Source: Sphingomonas sp. PP-CE-3G-477 (GTDB taxonomy: Bacteria > Pseudomonadota > Alphaproteobacteria > Sphingomonadales > Sphingomonadaceae). From it: 64,000 nt of DNA. Under the pieces are notes generated by a model. That model searched no databases. It worked only from the letters and a program-made list of their open reading frames with translations, and was not told where the DNA came from. Both the position numbers and the translations under genes were made by a program. Shown here one piece after another: positions 1 through 9,228 of this stretch (position 1 is the first letter of the stretch; each line of letters opens with the position of its first letter). The stretch lies in NCBI RefSeq assembly GCF_003050745.1, contig NZ_QAOF01000004.1:62001-126000 (forward strand), given 5' to 3'.

Positions 1-311
1 GGGTTGCCGAAGCGGACCATGACGGTATCGCGCCACACCGTCGCAGCGACGCCTGCCACGCTGTCGTCGGGGACGGCGGCTTCGCACGTTCCCAGTTCGG
101 CATGGTGGAACAGGATGCGGCTGCCCTCTACCGTCACGCCGATACGCGCCATGTCCGGCACCTGGCGGCGCGTGATGAACCGGTCGGCGTCGTCGACCAG
201 CATCCACCGCCGGTCGCCCGCAATACCCCGGGCTTCGAGGTCGGCATGCTCCAGCGCATGCCCACCCAGGCTCTTTACGGGATAGCGGAACAGGCTCGAC
301 ACGATCATCAT
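1..311 (-). CDS. MOSC N-terminal beta-barrel domain protein (partial, 5' end of gene)
   Basis: The gene reads leftwards and runs off the window after 103 codons. Its N-terminus has the hallmark of MOSC-type molybdenum-cofactor sulfurase C-terminal homologues: a strand followed by LFRYPVKSLGG near residues 7-17 and GDRRWMLVD around residues 32-40. In this family the N-terminal barrel precedes a MOSC domain that handles sulfur on a conserved cysteine; that domain would lie outside the window, so it cannot be checked. Two ATG codons sit together at 311 and 308, and no strong ribosome site precedes either. About 170 bases without a gene separate it from ccmB; I see no feature there beyond one DnaA-box-like 9-mer. 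Confidence 0.75.
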   Translation of the reverse strand, partial: MMIVSSLFRYPVKSLGGHALEHADLEARGIAGDRRWMLVDDADRFITRRQVPDMARIGVTVEGSRILFHHAELGTCEAAVPDDSVAGVAATVWRDTVMVRFGN

Positions 312-480
312 CGGGCGTGTCTAGCAAGGTTTCCGGCTCAGGATAGCGCAGGCTCGTGCAACGTGCCGTGTCGACCGACGTCGAGAAATGCAGCCGAGCA
401 TGGTCGCGGCATCGGTGCGTTGCTCGATCCCGGATCGATAGGCTCACGGCTATCCACATCGTCGAGTGGCCGCCTGTTCG

Positions 481-1122
481 TTAGTCCAGCGCCGCGCGGA
501 TCGCCGCTGCCGACAGGAACGGTGCGCCCGCGACCAGCACGAGGCTGACCGCGGCGAGCAGCTTGATCGCACCCGCGCCGCCGGCCGGGTCGAGCGATCC
601 CGCGCCGAAGATCAGCAACGGCACCGCGAGCGGCAGCATCACGAGGCCCGTCACCGCGCCGCCGCCGCGAACGCCCGCAACCAGTGCGCTCGTCGCGACC
701 GCGAGTGCGGCGAGGCCGGGCGTGCCGATCAACAGGCCGATCTCGACGCGGAGCAGCGTGTCGGCCGACAGGTTAAGCAGGCCGGCGGCGATCACCGCGG
801 CGAGCATCAGCGGGGAGCCGAAGCTCAGCCAGTGCGCGATCGTCTTCGCCAACGCGACCAGCGCGAGCGACATCCCGCGGACGACGAACTGGTCGAACAC
901 GCCCGCCTCCAGATCCGGACCGACGAGGCGCTCGACCGGCAACAAGGCCGCAAGCAAGGCCGCGGTCCAGATCACGCCGCCGCCGATCCGCGCAAGCAGC
1001 GCCGCGTCGGGGCCGATCGCGAACGGGAACAGTGTCGCCACCAGCAGGAAGAACGCGACCACGAGCGTCGCGCCGCCACTCGACACGCTGCGCCGCAGAT
1101 CGCGACGGATCAGCGCGATCAC
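481..1122 (-). CDS. ccmB: Heme exporter subunit CcmB
   Basis: This 213-residue inner-membrane protein has about six hydrophobic segments and the short charged N-terminus ([11 protein letters not shown]) typical of CcmB. CcmB is the membrane component of the CcmABCDE apparatus that releases holo-CcmE during cytochrome c maturation. Its start overlaps the last codons of ccmA by four bases (ATGA), so the two are translationally coupled. No ccmC follows it in this window; the next gene downstream is an unrelated MOSC protein, so the ccm genes are split in this genome. Length matches the family. Confidence 0.93.
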   Translation of the reverse strand: MIALIRRDLRRSVSSGGATLVVAFFLLVATLFPFAIGPDAALLARIGGGVIWTAALLAALLPVERLVGPDLEAGVFDQFVVRGMSLALVALAKTIAHWLSFGSPLMLAAVIAAGLLNLSADTLLRVEIGLLIGTPGLAALAVATSALVAGVRGGGAVTGLVMLPLAVPLLIFGAGSLDPAGGAGAIKLLAAVSLVLVAGAPFLSAAAIRAALD

Positions 1123-1691
1123 AACGCGATCTCCTGCGCGTGGAGAAGCGCCAGCGACAGATGCGTTGCGACCAGTGCGATACCCCCGGTGGCGCGGTGC
1201 TCGGCGATCAGCGTTTCCAGTCGAGCGATCGACACCGTGTCGAGCCCGTTGGCGGGTTCGTCGAGCAGCCAGACAGGCGCCCCGCTGGCGGCAACGCGCG
1301 CGATCGCCGCGCGGCGGCGTTGCCCGGTCGACAGCAGGCGGACCGGAATGTCCGCGAGCGCATTCAGATCGAGGGCGGACAGCGCTTGGGCGATCCGGGT
1401 ATCGGCGGCGGGCGCATTGTCCAACGCGGCCCAGAAACGAAGCGCCGCGATCAGCGTGCGGTCCGAGTCGAGCGCGCTCGCCTCGGTCAGCAGCGCCTTG
1501 TCCGCGTCACACGCCACGCTGCCCTCGAACGGCGCGAGCAGGCCGGCGGCGATGCGGATCAGGCTCGATTTGCCGATGCCATTGGGGCCGGTGACGATCG
1601 CCGCATCGCCCGGCCCGAGGTCGAACGACACGCCCGAGAACAGCAATCTTCCGCCCCGTACGCACGCCACGTCGCGAAACGCGAGACTCAC
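1119..1691 (-). CDS. ccmA: Cytochrome c biogenesis ATPase CcmA
   Basis: A compact 190-residue ABC ATPase. Visible motifs are Walker [10 protein letters not shown] at residues 35-43, the signature LSTGQ at 120-124 (CcmA proteins typically carry LSxGQ with this shortened helical domain), Walker B WLLDEP at 141-146 and the switch histidine at 177. With CcmB it forms the ABC unit that uses ATP to release heme-loaded CcmE in the periplasm. Its start overlaps the stop of the upstream metallopeptidase by four bases and its end overlaps ccmB by four, so the three genes form one tight operon read leftwards. Confidence 0.94.
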   Translation of the reverse strand: MSLAFRDVACVRGGRLLFSGVSFDLGPGDAAIVTGPNGIGKSSLIRIAAGLLAPFEGSVACDADKALLTEASALDSDRTLIAALRFWAALDNAPAADTRIAQALSALDLNALADIPVRLLSTGQRRRAAIARVAASGAPVWLLDEPANGLDTVSIARLETLIAEHRATGGIALVATHLSLALLHAQEIAL

Positions 1692-2098
1692 GTCGCGCTA
1701 TCCTCCAGCGCGTGCATGTCGTCATCGCTCAGCCCGAAATGATGGCCGATCTCGTGGATCGTCACGTGCGCGACGAGGTCGTCGAGGCGCACTCCGGTCT
1801 CGATCCATTCCTGCAGGATCGCGCGGCGGTACAGCACGATGCGGTCGGGCATCGGCGCGACGTCCATCGACGATTTCTCGCCGAGCGGACGGCCGTGATA
1901 CAAGCCCGACAGGTCGAGCGGGTGTTCGATGCCCAGCGCCGCCAGCGTCTCGTCGTCGGCAAACTCCTCGACCGCGAAGACGATGTCGCCGAGATGCTCC
2001 GCGAACTGCTGCGGCAGCCTGGCGATCGTCGCGCGCGCGATGGCCTCGATCGCATCGGCGTCGGGGGCTTCCCCGGATATTGTCGCTTGCCCGCTCAT
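1688..2098 (-). CDS. Small zincin-like metallopeptidase family protein
   Basis: A 136-residue soluble protein carrying the zinc motif [11 protein letters not shown] at residues 115-125 (two histidines and a glutamate, then a GLSD segment). This places it in the minimal metallopeptidase family often found beside ccm genes in alphaproteobacteria. The substrate is unknown. The reading frame is open well upstream, but that part is antisense to the dehydratase gene. I chose the ATG at 2098; a second ATG at 2110 is equally possible because neither has a clear ribosome site. The stop codon overlaps the ccmA start, so it is probably the first gene of that operon. Confidence 0.8.
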   Translation of the reverse strand: MSGQATISGEAPDADAIEAIARATIARLPQQFAEHLGDIVFAVEEFADDETLAALGIEHPLDLSGLYHGRPLGEKSSMDVAPMPDRIVLYRRAILQEWIETGVRLDDLVAHVTIHEIGHHFGLSDDDMHALEDSAT

Positions 2099-2146
2099 GC
2101 CGCCAGCCATACGCGTCGGCGAACTGTTGCGGCAAGGGAGAGCCCG

Positions 2147-2443
2147 ATGATCGAAGCGCTGAACGATACCGAGCGGGCCGAGGCGCTCGATGGGCTCGAC
2201 GAGTGGGATTACGACGATGCGCGCGACGCGATCACGCGGACGATCGTGTTCGCCGATTTCGTCGAGGCGTTCGGCTTCATGACGCAGGTCGCGCTGATCG
2301 CCGAGCGCGCGAACCACCATCCGGAGTGGAAGAACGTCTGGAACCGCGTCGAAATCCTGCTGACGACGCACGACGCGGGCGGCCTGTCGCCGCGCGATAT
2401 CGAGATGGCCGAAGCGATCGACGCGATCGTCGGCGACGCCTGA
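2147..2443 (+). CDS. phhB: Pterin-4a-carbinolamine dehydratase
   Basis: A 98-residue protein with the diagnostic ERANHHPEW segment at residues 53-61, which supplies the two active-site histidines of the PCD/DCoH family. The enzyme dehydrates 4a-hydroxy-tetrahydrobiopterin to regenerate the pterin cofactor of aromatic amino-acid hydroxylases and may assist molybdopterin metabolism. The ATG at 2147 is preceded by a good ribosome site, AAGGGAG at 2134-2140. The frame is open further upstream, but this start matches the family length. It is divergent from the metallopeptidase gene, with about 50 bases between the two starts. Confidence 0.92.
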   Translation: MIEALNDTERAEALDGLDEWDYDDARDAITRTIVFADFVEAFGFMTQVALIAERANHHPEWKNVWNRVEILLTTHDAGGLSPRDIEMAEAIDAIVGDA

Positions 2444-2460
2444 GCTGAAGGCATTTTCAG

Positions 2461-2570
2461 TACCACCCCGGCGAAGGCCGGGGCCCAGGTGGGGGACGAA
2501 GCTGGCGGAGGATCGCCCGTCGTTACATCTGTTCCCCAACTGGGCCCCGGCCTCTGCCGGGGTGGTACCA
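2461..2570. repeat. Palindromic repeat, family A, copy 1
   Basis: Two GC-rich hairpin units (core CCCCGGC-GAAG-GCCGGGG) face each other at about 2461-2490 and 2538-2567, separated by roughly 47 bases, so the whole element is also an inverted repeat. It fills the gap between the convergent phhB and short-chain dehydrogenase genes. Similar elements lie at 7786, 41509 and 56695. It may also act as a bidirectional transcription stop. Confidence 0.9.
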
Positions 2571-2576
2571 GAAGCT

Positions 2577-3365
2577 CTACTTCCGCATATCCCGCCGCAT
2601 GCGCTTGCGCAGCGCACCCGGCATCCACCGCGCGGCGAATGCCATCCGGTGCGCGGTCTTCCCCACGAAAGTGTGCACCTTGTCGCCGTGCACCGCCGCC
2701 CAGGCTGCCTCCGCGACCTTGTCCACGCCGGTCAGCTCCAGCCCCGCGCCCGTCACCGTCTCGCGGATCGAGTGGTTGGTGTTCCCCGCCGCAGAGTCGA
2801 GCAGCGGCGTGTCGATGAAGCTCGGCACGATCGAGCGCACCTTGATGCCGTCCGCCGCCCATTCGCCGTCGAGCGCCTCGGTGATGGCGCGCACTCCGAA
2901 CTTGGTCGCGGAATAGGGCGCGAGCCCCGCCGAGCCATAGATCGCCGACGCCGACGCGGTGTTGAGCAGGCACGATCCCGGCGTCCGCGTCAGATACGCA
3001 TGGCCGATCCGCGCGCCGTTCAGCGCGCCGACCAGGTTGATCGCGATCACCCGGTCGATCTCGGCGAAGTCGGTCTCCGCGAGCGGTCCGCCCGATCCGA
3101 TCCCGGCATTGTTGAACAGCACGTCGAGCCGCCCGCCGGTGGTCGCGACGAACGCATCGAGCGACGCCACCCACGCATCGCGGTCGCGCACGTCCATCTG
3201 GTAGGTGCTGACCATGCCCGCGGGCAGCAGCGCGGCGGTCTCGGCAAGTCCCGCGACGTTGACGTCGGCGAGCCCGACCCGCCAGCCTTTCCGCGCGAAC
3301 AATATCGCGGTCGCGCGGCCGATCCCCGATCCGCCGCCGGTGATGAAAATGCCCTGTTGGCTCAT
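2577..3365 (-). CDS. Short-chain dehydrogenase/reductase family oxidoreductase
   Basis: A 262-residue classical SDR. The NAD(P)-binding glycine motif TGGGSGIG is at residues 9-16, NNAG at 85-88, and the catalytic serine region near 138 with Y151-x3-K155 (YSATK). A DV pair after the second strand (residues 34-35) suggests NAD rather than NADP, but this is only an inference. The substrate cannot be told from sequence. The start at 3365 has a good upstream ribosome site (GGAGAGGG). The gene is divergent from the ABC transporter ATPase with fewer than 50 bases between the starts. Confidence 0.88.
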   Translation of the reverse strand: MSQQGIFITGGGSGIGRATAILFARKGWRVGLADVNVAGLAETAALLPAGMVSTYQMDVRDRDAWVASLDAFVATTGGRLDVLFNNAGIGSGGPLAETDFAEIDRVIAINLVGALNGARIGHAYLTRTPGSCLLNTASASAIYGSAGLAPYSATKFGVRAITEALDGEWAADGIKVRSIVPSFIDTPLLDSAAGNTNHSIRETVTGAGLELTGVDKVAEAAWAAVHGDKVHTFVGKTAHRMAFAARWMPGALRKRMRRDMRK

Positions 3366-3413
3366 ACCCTCTCCATTTGATTTTCCGGTATGTTTCCCGC
3401 ATCCTGCGCGCAG

Positions 3414-4187
3414 ATGCCAGACAATTCCCCAGCGCTCGCTTTCGAACGCGTCACCAAAAGATACCCAGGCGCTGGGGGCACGACGGTCGCCGTCGATGCG
3501 GTCTCGCTGGAGATCGCGCGCGGCAGTTTCGTCGCGCTCGTCGGCACGTCCGGTTCGGGCAAGTCGACGTTGCTGAAGACGCTCAACCGCCTGGTCGAGC
3601 CGAGCGAAGGCCGCGTGACGATCGACGGTGCCGACGTCGCCGCCGAGCCCGCGCCCGAACTGCGCCGCCGGATCGGCTACGTCTTCCAGAATATCGGCCT
3701 GTTCCCGCACATGACGATCGCCGAGAACATCGCGATCGGCTTGCGCATCGCCGGCCGCACGGATGAGGCGAAGGTCGGCGAACTGCTCGATCTCGTCGAC
3801 CTGCCCCGCGACATCGCCGGCCGGATGCCCGACGCGCTCTCGGGTGGTCAGCGCCAGCGCGTCGGCATCGCCCGCGCGCTCGCACCGGGCGCGAAACTGC
3901 TGCTGCTCGACGAGGCGTTCGGCGCGCTCGACCCGGTCACGCGCGATGCGCTCGGCACGCGGATCCGCGAACTCCACGACCGGCTTGGGCTGACCACCAT
4001 CCTCGTCACGCACGACATGGCGGAGGCGCTGTTGCTCGCCGACCGCGTGCTGGTGATGAAGGCGGGACGCATCGTCGCCGACGCCGCGCCCGCGGACCTC
4101 GTCGCCGGCAAGGGTGGCGACGACGCGCAGGCTCTGGTGCAGGTGCCGCGCGCGCAGGCCGAACGCCTCCAGGCGCTAGTCGCATGA
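3414..4187 (+). CDS. ABC transporter ATP-binding protein, quaternary-amine (OpuCA/ProV) type
   Basis: A 257-residue ABC ATPase with Walker A GTSGSGKST at residues 44-52, Q-loop glutamine at 92, signature LSGGQ at 142-146, Walker B LLLLDEAFG near 162-170 and switch histidine 200. The segment QNIGLFPHMTI is characteristic of the glycine betaine/choline/osmoprotectant subfamily. It lacks the C-terminal CBS domains seen in OpuCA and ProV, so the osmosensor part is missing. An alternative ATG lies at 3390; 3414 gives the usual N-terminus. The fused permease/binding protein follows 10 bases later, so the two form a complete importer. Confidence 0.88.
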   Translation: MPDNSPALAFERVTKRYPGAGGTTVAVDAVSLEIARGSFVALVGTSGSGKSTLLKTLNRLVEPSEGRVTIDGADVAAEPAPELRRRIGYVFQNIGLFPHMTIAENIAIGLRIAGRTDEAKVGELLDLVDLPRDIAGRMPDALSGGQRQRVGIARALAPGAKLLLLDEAFGALDPVTRDALGTRIRELHDRLGLTTILVTHDMAEALLLADRVLVMKAGRIVADAAPADLVAGKGGDDAQALVQVPRAQAERLQALVA

Positions 4188-4197
4188 GGGGGGTCGC

Positions 4198-5742
4198 ATG
4201 AGCGCGTTCCTCGACGCGCTCGGGCGCGTGCCGCCGCTGCTCGCCAACCACGTCATGCTCTCCGCGGCGGCGCTGCTGCTCGGCATCGCGATCAGCCTGC
4301 CGCTCGGCATCTGGTCCGCGCGCAACGCGACGGTGGCGCGCGTGTCGCTCGGTTTCGCGAGCCTCGTCCAGACGATCCCGAGCCTCGCGCTGCTCGCGCT
4401 ATTCTACCCGCTGTTGCTCAGCCTCTCCGCGCTGGTCGGCGGCGGTATCCCCGCGCTCGGTTTCCTCCCGTCGCTGATCGCGCTGACTCTGTACGCGCTG
4501 CTGCCGATCCTGCGGAATGCGGTCGCGGGGCTGCACGGCATCGATCCCGCGGTGATCCAGGCGGCGGACGCGGTCGGCATGACGCCCGCGCAGAAACTGC
4601 GGCTGGTCGAGGCACCTCTGGTCGCGCCCGTGCTGATCGCCGGTATCCGCACCGCCGCGGTCTGGACGATCGGTGCCGCGACGCTGTCGACGACGGTCGG
4701 CCAGCCGAGCCTCGGCGACATGATCTTCGCGGGGTTGCAGACGCAGAACTGGGCGCTGGTGCTCGCCGGCTGCGTATCAGCCGCGGCGCTCGCGCTGGCG
4801 GTGGACGCGCTGATCGGGGCGATCGAATACGGCATCCGCGCGCGCCGCCGCTGGCTGTGGATCTCGAGCGCGGTGGTGCTGGTCGTGGGAACCGCGGCGG
4901 CGACCGCGCCGCTTTGGCCGAGGGGTGGCGCAGACCGCACCGTCGTGGTGGGCGCGAAGAACTTTTCCGAGCAATATATCCTTGCGCGGCTGATCGGCGA
5001 CCGGCTCGAACATGCCGGCTACACCGTCGAATACCGCGATGGTCTCGGCTCGGCGGTCGTCTTCGGGGCGCTCTCCGGCGGCGATATCGACGTCTATGTC
5101 GATTATGCCGGGACGATCTGGGCGAACGAGATGAAGCGCAACGACGTCCCCGAACGCCCGGCGATGGTCGCCGCGATCGCCGACTGGGCGAGGCGCGAGC
5201 ATCATGTCGGTTTGGTCGGTTCGCTCGGTTTCGAGAACGCCTATGCCTTCGCGATGAAGGGCGACGCGGCGAAGGCCAAGGGCATCGCCAGCCTCGACGA
5301 TCTGGTGAAGGCCGCCCCCGGCATGGCGCTCGGCAGCGATCTCGAATTCCTCGAACGTCCCGAATGGGCCGCGGTGAAGCGCGCCTATCCGCTCCGCTTT
5401 GCCAAGACCACGCCGTACAGCCCGACCTTCATGTACCGCGCGCTGGAGAGCGGCAATGTCGACGTCATCTCCGCCTTCTCGTCCGATGGCCGGATCGCCG
5501 CGGACGGGCTTACCGTGCTGACCGACCCGCGGCGCGCGATCCCCGGCTACGACGCGATCCTGATGGTCGCGCCGAAGCGGGCAGGGGACGCCAAGTTCCT
5601 CGCCGCGCTGAAGCCGATGGTCGGCCGCATCCCGGTCGAGGCGATGCGCGACGCGAACTACCGGGTCGATCGCGATACCGACAAGCAGACGCCCGAGGCC
5701 GCGGCGAAATGGCTCGCCGGGAAGACCGGGCTTCAGGAATAG
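4198..5742 (+). CDS. Fused ABC permease and substrate-binding protein (OpuC/EgtU-like)
   Basis: This 514-residue protein joins a BPD-type permease domain (residues about 1-215, several membrane helices, containing the EAA-like loop around DAVGMTPAQKLRLVEAPL) to an OpuAC-type binding domain starting near residue 245 (VVVGAKNFSEQYILARLI). Related fusions import glycine betaine, choline or carnitine; one characterised group (EgtUBC) imports ergothioneine. The sequence alone does not settle the ligand. A GAGGGGGG ribosome site precedes the ATG. Its last 10 bases overlap the convergent TauE/SafE gene. Because the binding domain is tethered, no separate periplasmic protein gene is needed. Confidence 0.88.
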   Translation: MSAFLDALGRVPPLLANHVMLSAAALLLGIAISLPLGIWSARNATVARVSLGFASLVQTIPSLALLALFYPLLLSLSALVGGGIPALGFLPSLIALTLYALLPILRNAVAGLHGIDPAVIQAADAVGMTPAQKLRLVEAPLVAPVLIAGIRTAAVWTIGAATLSTTVGQPSLGDMIFAGLQTQNWALVLAGCVSAAALALAVDALIGAIEYGIRARRRWLWISSAVVLVVGTAAATAPLWPRGGADRTVVVGAKNFSEQYILARLIGDRLEHAGYTVEYRDGLGSAVVFGALSGGDIDVYVDYAGTIWANEMKRNDVPERPAMVAAIADWARREHHVGLVGSLGFENAYAFAMKGDAAKAKGIASLDDLVKAAPGMALGSDLEFLERPEWAAVKRAYPLRFAKTTPYSPTFMYRALESGNVDVISAFSSDGRIAADGLTVLTDPRRAIPGYDAILMVAPKRAGDAKFLAALKPMVGRIPVEAMRDANYRVDRDTDKQTPEAAAKWLAGKTGLQE

Positions 5743-6500
5743 GCGCGGTAGAAGAACACGATCGTCGTCGTCGCGGTCACGAACAGCGTCCAGGCGCGGA
5801 TCACGCCGTCGGGCAGCTTCCGTCCGAACCGCGCGCCGAAATACCCACCGACCACGCCGCCCGCCATCATCGGCAGGCATAGCGACCACGCGACCATGCC
5901 CGTCGCCGCGAACACGATCGTCGCGGCGGCGTTCGCGGTCGCCAGCATCAGCGTGCGCGGTGCGGCGAGCTTGGCGGGCGAGGCGCCGGCCAACAATCCC
6001 CATGCCGCCGTCAGCATCATCCCGACGCCGCCACCGAAATAGCCGCCATAGATCCCCAGCAACGTCTGCGCGGCGATCAGCGAGCGCGACCCGATCGCAA
6101 CGCGTGCGTGCAGCCAGGTCGACGCAGGCTTGCCGAACGCGATCGCGAGTGTTGCCATCAGCAGCAGCCACGGCACGATCACGTCGAACGCGGTCGCCGG
6201 GGTGAAGAACAACAGCAGGCTGCCGACCAGCCCGCCGACGAACGTGATCCCCGCCAGCGTCCGGATACCGACGCCGCCGACCGGCCCCAGATCGCTGCGA
6301 TACGCCCACGCGCTCGCCATCGCCGCGGGCTGCACCGCGACGTTGCTGGTCGCATTGGCGATCGGTGAGGGCAGGCCGAGCGCGATCAGCGACGGCATCG
6401 TCGCGAAGCTGCCGCCGCCCGCCAGCGCATTCATCGCGCCGCCCAGCATCCCCGCCCCCGCCGCCAATCCCAGCGAAGCCAGATCAGACAAAGGCGGCAT
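5733..6500 (-). CDS. TauE/SafE family sulfite/organosulfur exporter-like permease
   Basis: A 255-residue membrane protein with about seven to eight hydrophobic segments. It has two related halves: the first contains [17 protein letters not shown] with ANATSN, the second [19 protein letters not shown] and ANAAATIVF. This internal duplication is the TauE/SafE pattern. Members export sulfite, sulfoacetate or other small anions; the substrate here is unknown. The start overlaps the end of rlmN by 17 bases on the same strand, suggesting co-transcription with rlmN, and the end overlaps the convergent ABC permease gene by 10 bases. Confidence 0.88.
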   Translation of the reverse strand: MPPLSDLASLGLAAGAGMLGGAMNALAGGGSFATMPSLIALGLPSPIANATSNVAVQPAAMASAWAYRSDLGPVGGVGIRTLAGITFVGGLVGSLLLFFTPATAFDVIVPWLLLMATLAIAFGKPASTWLHARVAIGSRSLIAAQTLLGIYGGYFGGGVGMMLTAAWGLLAGASPAKLAAPRTLMLATANAAATIVFAATGMVAWSLCLPMMAGGVVGGYFGARFGRKLPDGVIRAWTLFVTATTTIVFFYRAYS

Positions 6501-7692
6501 CAGCCTCGGCAGCGGCCTCGCGATCGATCTGCGCGCGGCTCTTCTTCTCCGACGCGGTCTTCAGCTGCCCGCACGCCGCATCGATGTCGCGTCCGCGCGG
6601 CGTCCGCACCGGTGCCGAGATTCCCGCGCCGAACACGATGCTCGAGAACGACTTGATCCGCTCGGGCGTCGAGCACTCGTATTGCGCACCCGGCCACGGG
6701 TTGAACGGAATGAGGTTCACCTTTGCCGGCAGCTCGTACTTCCGCAGCAACCGCACCAGCTCGCGCGCGTCGTCGTCGGAGTCGTTCTTGTCCTTCAGCA
6801 TCACATATTCGAACGTGATCCGTCGCGCGTTGTTGGTGCCCGGATAGTCCGCGCATGCCTGGAGCAGCTCTTCGATGCCGTACTTCCGATTGAGCGGCAC
6901 GATCTCGTCGCGCACTTCCTTGGTCACCGCGTGCAGCGATACGGCGAGGTTCACGCCGATTTCGGCCCCCGCCCGCGCCATCATCGGCACCACGCCCGAC
7001 GTCGACAACGTGATCCGGCGGCGGCTGAGCGCGAGGCCCGCGCCGTCCATCACCAGCTTCAACGCATCGCGGACGTTCTCGAAATTATACAGCGGCTCGC
7101 CCATTCCCATCATCACGATGTTGGTGAGCATGCGGCCCTCGGGCTGGCTCGGCCATTCACCCAACGAGTCGCGCGCGAGCATCACCTGGCCGACGATCTC
7201 GGCCGGCGTCAGGTTGCGCACCAGCCGCATCGTCCCGGTGTGGCAGAAGGTGCAGTTGAGCGTGCAGCCGACCTGGCTCGACACGCACAACGTGCCGCGA
7301 TCCGCGTCGGGGATGAACACCATCTCGTAGTCCTGCGCGTCGTCCGACCGCAGCAGCCACTTTCGCGTGCCGTCGGTCGACACCTGCGCCTCGACCACGT
7401 TGGGCCGGCTGATCACGAAGCGCTGCTCGAGCCACGGGTGCATCGTCTTCGAGATATCGGTCATCGCCGAGAACTCGGTCGCGCCGCGATTGTAGATCCA
7501 GTGCCACAGCTGCTTGGCGCGCAGCTTGGCCTGCTTCTCCTCGAGCTGCGACGTCTCCAGCGCCATCCGCAGATCGGCGAGCGACAGCCCGAGCAGGTCG
7601 ATCCGCCCATCGCTGCGCGGCACGAAGCTGCGGGGAACGGGCACGGGATCGATGTGCCCGGGAATAGGCATGAGGTTCGCGGCGGTCTGCAT
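6484..7692 (-). CDS. rlmN: Dual-specificity 23S rRNA/tRNA adenine-C2 methyltransferase RlmN
   Basis: A 402-residue radical SAM enzyme. The iron-sulfur cysteines are in CTLNCTFC (C143, C147, C150). The two cysteines that mark RlmN/Cfr are present: C136, seven residues before the cluster as in the E. coli enzyme, and C374 in DIDAACGQL. RlmN methylates C2 of A2503 in 23S rRNA and A37 in some tRNAs, which supports translational fidelity. Residues 1-30 form an extended proline-rich N-terminus, so an internal start is possible. The C-terminus has a charged tail (SEKKSRAQ). It is probably co-transcribed with the downstream TauE/SafE gene. Confidence 0.95.
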   Translation of the reverse strand: MQTAANLMPIPGHIDPVPVPRSFVPRSDGRIDLLGLSLADLRMALETSQLEEKQAKLRAKQLWHWIYNRGATEFSAMTDISKTMHPWLEQRFVISRPNVVEAQVSTDGTRKWLLRSDDAQDYEMVFIPDADRGTLCVSSQVGCTLNCTFCHTGTMRLVRNLTPAEIVGQVMLARDSLGEWPSQPEGRMLTNIVMMGMGEPLYNFENVRDALKLVMDGAGLALSRRRITLSTSGVVPMMARAGAEIGVNLAVSLHAVTKEVRDEIVPLNRKYGIEELLQACADYPGTNNARRITFEYVMLKDKNDSDDDARELVRLLRKYELPAKVNLIPFNPWPGAQYECSTPERIKSFSSIVFGAGISAPVRTPRGRDIDAACGQLKTASEKKSRAQIDREAAAEADAAFV

Positions 7693-7785
7693 GCGCGAGC
7701 CCGTAGCGGAATTTTCGTGATTTTTCTACTGGCTGCTGGAAGGGCGTGGAGTCAGCGCAGTCCGGCGGGAGATAACTCAAAACAA

Positions 7786-7893
7786 CCACCACCCCGGCGA
7801 AGGCCGGGGCCCAATTGGAAAGGTCGTTGTAACGGAGAACTGAGTGTCGTCACACCCGTCCCCCAATTGGGCCCCGGCCTTCGCCGGGGTGGT
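7786..7893. repeat. Palindromic repeat, family A, copy 2 (inverted relative to copy 3)
   Basis: Two hairpin units with cores CCCCGGC-GAAG-GCCGGGG face each other around a 50-base middle. The left inner edge reads CCAATTGGAAAGGTCG, the reverse complement of the right inner edge of the copies at 41509 and 56695, so this copy has the opposite orientation. It lies in the 228-base gap between rlmN and the IalB-like gene. Confidence 0.9.
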
Positions 7894-7920
7894 ACCGGTG
7901 GGCGGGGCTCGCCCGAAATT

Positions 7921-8394
7921 TCACCCCCCGCTGCACGCCAACACAGCCGCATCGATCGCCGTCGCCCCCCCAGATAGCGCATAGACATCGACGAAAGGCC
8001 GGCCACCAACACCAACCGCCTCGACACTCATGCTCCGTCCCGACCGCATCGCCGCCACGATCGCTCGATCGCTCGGAGCATCGCCAGCCCACGCATCCAA
8101 CCCGTTCGCCACCAGGGCGAATCGCCGCTCGCCGATGGTCAGCGTCACCCCGGCCGACCGATCCCGTTCCCGACTGAGCCGCACGTACAAGGACGCCCGC
8201 AGACCCCGCTTCGGCCACGTCGCAACGCTGGCAAAGCCCGAAGCACGCCCCCCCGCCATCACCGGCCGCGCGATCGCGAAACACCGCGCAGGGCTCGCAT
8301 CGTAAAACGCACCCCAGCCCTTGTAGATGCCGATCGTGTCACGCGCCGCTACCGGAGCAGCGAACGCCAACGCCAGCAGGACTGCGAATTTCAC
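7921..8394 (-). CDS. Exported IalB-like (invasion-associated locus B family) protein
   Basis: A 157-residue protein with an N-terminal signal peptide (VKFAVLLALAFAAPVAA, residues 1-17). The body contains the arrangement GWGAFYDASPARCFAIARPV near residues 26-45, followed by the strand-rich TLTIGERRFALVANG. This resembles the IalB/DUF2291-like periplasmic family, but the match is weak. I chose the GTG at 8394 because it overlaps the stop of the upstream phosphatase gene by four bases (GTGA) and begins directly with the signal peptide. Its function is unknown; IalB relatives are small envelope proteins of alphaproteobacteria. Confidence 0.6.
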   Translation of the reverse strand: MKFAVLLALAFAAPVAARDTIGIYKGWGAFYDASPARCFAIARPVMAGGRASGFASVATWPKRGLRASLYVRLSRERDRSAGVTLTIGERRFALVANGLDAWAGDAPSDRAIVAAMRSGRSMSVEAVGVGGRPFVDVYALSGGATAIDAAVLACSGG

Positions 8395-9026
8395 GCCGGA
8401 GCGAACCCCGTGCCCAGGTGTGGCACCGTCGCGCGTCCGTTCTCCACCAGCGTGACCGACCCCTGCGGCAACCCCTTCGCAACCGGCGCGCCGAGCGCAG
8501 GATCGATCGCCGCACCAGTCATCACGCCGAGCATCACCCGACTCGAGATGCCGTGCATGATCACCAGCCGATCGCCCGGATCCTCCGCGGTATCCGCCAG
8601 CCACCCGCCGACTCGTGCCGCGATCTCCGCATAGGTCTCGCCGTCCGGCGCAGGCTTCAGCGTGCCCCCCGGCAGCATCACAGGCCCGACCTCATCGACG
8701 ACGTCCGCATAATAGCGCCCGCCCCACGATCCCATGTCGATCTCGACCAACCGGGCATCGGTCCGCGCGTCATGCCAATCGAGCTCCAGATGTTCGCAGA
8801 TCACCGCGAGCGTCTGCAACGCCCGCCCGGTCGGCGACGCCCACAACGTCAGCGCCGGCTTCACCCCCAGCTCCTCGCGCAACGCCCGCCCAAGCTCGTC
8901 CGCCTGCGCGAACCCCGCCCGCGTCAACGGCGTGTGCGCCGCATCACCCTGCAACCGATGCGCCGCATTGAACACGGTTTCGCCGTGCCGCGCGACGAAA
9001 TCGCGACCCTTGCGCAGGGGCGGCAT
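8391..9026 (-). CDS. Histidine phosphatase (phosphoglycerate mutase) family protein
   Basis: A 211-residue member of the histidine phosphatase superfamily. The phospho-accepting histidine lies in ARHGETVFN (residues 12-20), the acidic partner is in the region EIDMGSWGGRYY, and the second histidine is in LVIMHGISSRV near residue 160. The substrate is not identifiable; small cytosolic members act on sugar phosphates, nucleotides or cobalamin precursors. The frame is open to 9074, but the ATG at 9026 places RHGE near the N-terminus as in the family. It is coupled to the downstream IalB-like gene through a four-base overlap. Confidence 0.85.
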   Translation of the reverse strand: MPPLRKGRDFVARHGETVFNAAHRLQGDAAHTPLTRAGFAQADELGRALREELGVKPALTLWASPTGRALQTLAVICEHLELDWHDARTDARLVEIDMGSWGGRYYADVVDEVGPVMLPGGTLKPAPDGETYAEIAARVGGWLADTAEDPGDRLVIMHGISSRVMLGVMTGAAIDPALGAPVAKGLPQGSVTLVENGRATVPHLGTGFAPA

Positions 9027-9228
9027 ATCGATTGATCGGGCGTTTGCTTCACCCTGCCGTTGGCTTGGAATCATGGCCCGCGTTTCAACCCCCTGTGGCG
9101 CAAAAGCAACGGAATTCCCTGTTTATCTGGGGTTCATGCAACGCGCGCCCGGCTGGTCCATTGGGGCTGTCCATCCCGCGTTTGCCCGTCGCGGCAGGGG
9201 TGTGAAGAAGACATTATGGAGTATCCCA

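Noticed and set aside
466..2448. A long open frame on the plus strand across ccmB, ccmA and the metallopeptidase gene
   Set aside because: It is antisense to clear ccm genes and has a low-complexity arginine-rich translation with no family motif. Long spurious frames are expected at this GC content.
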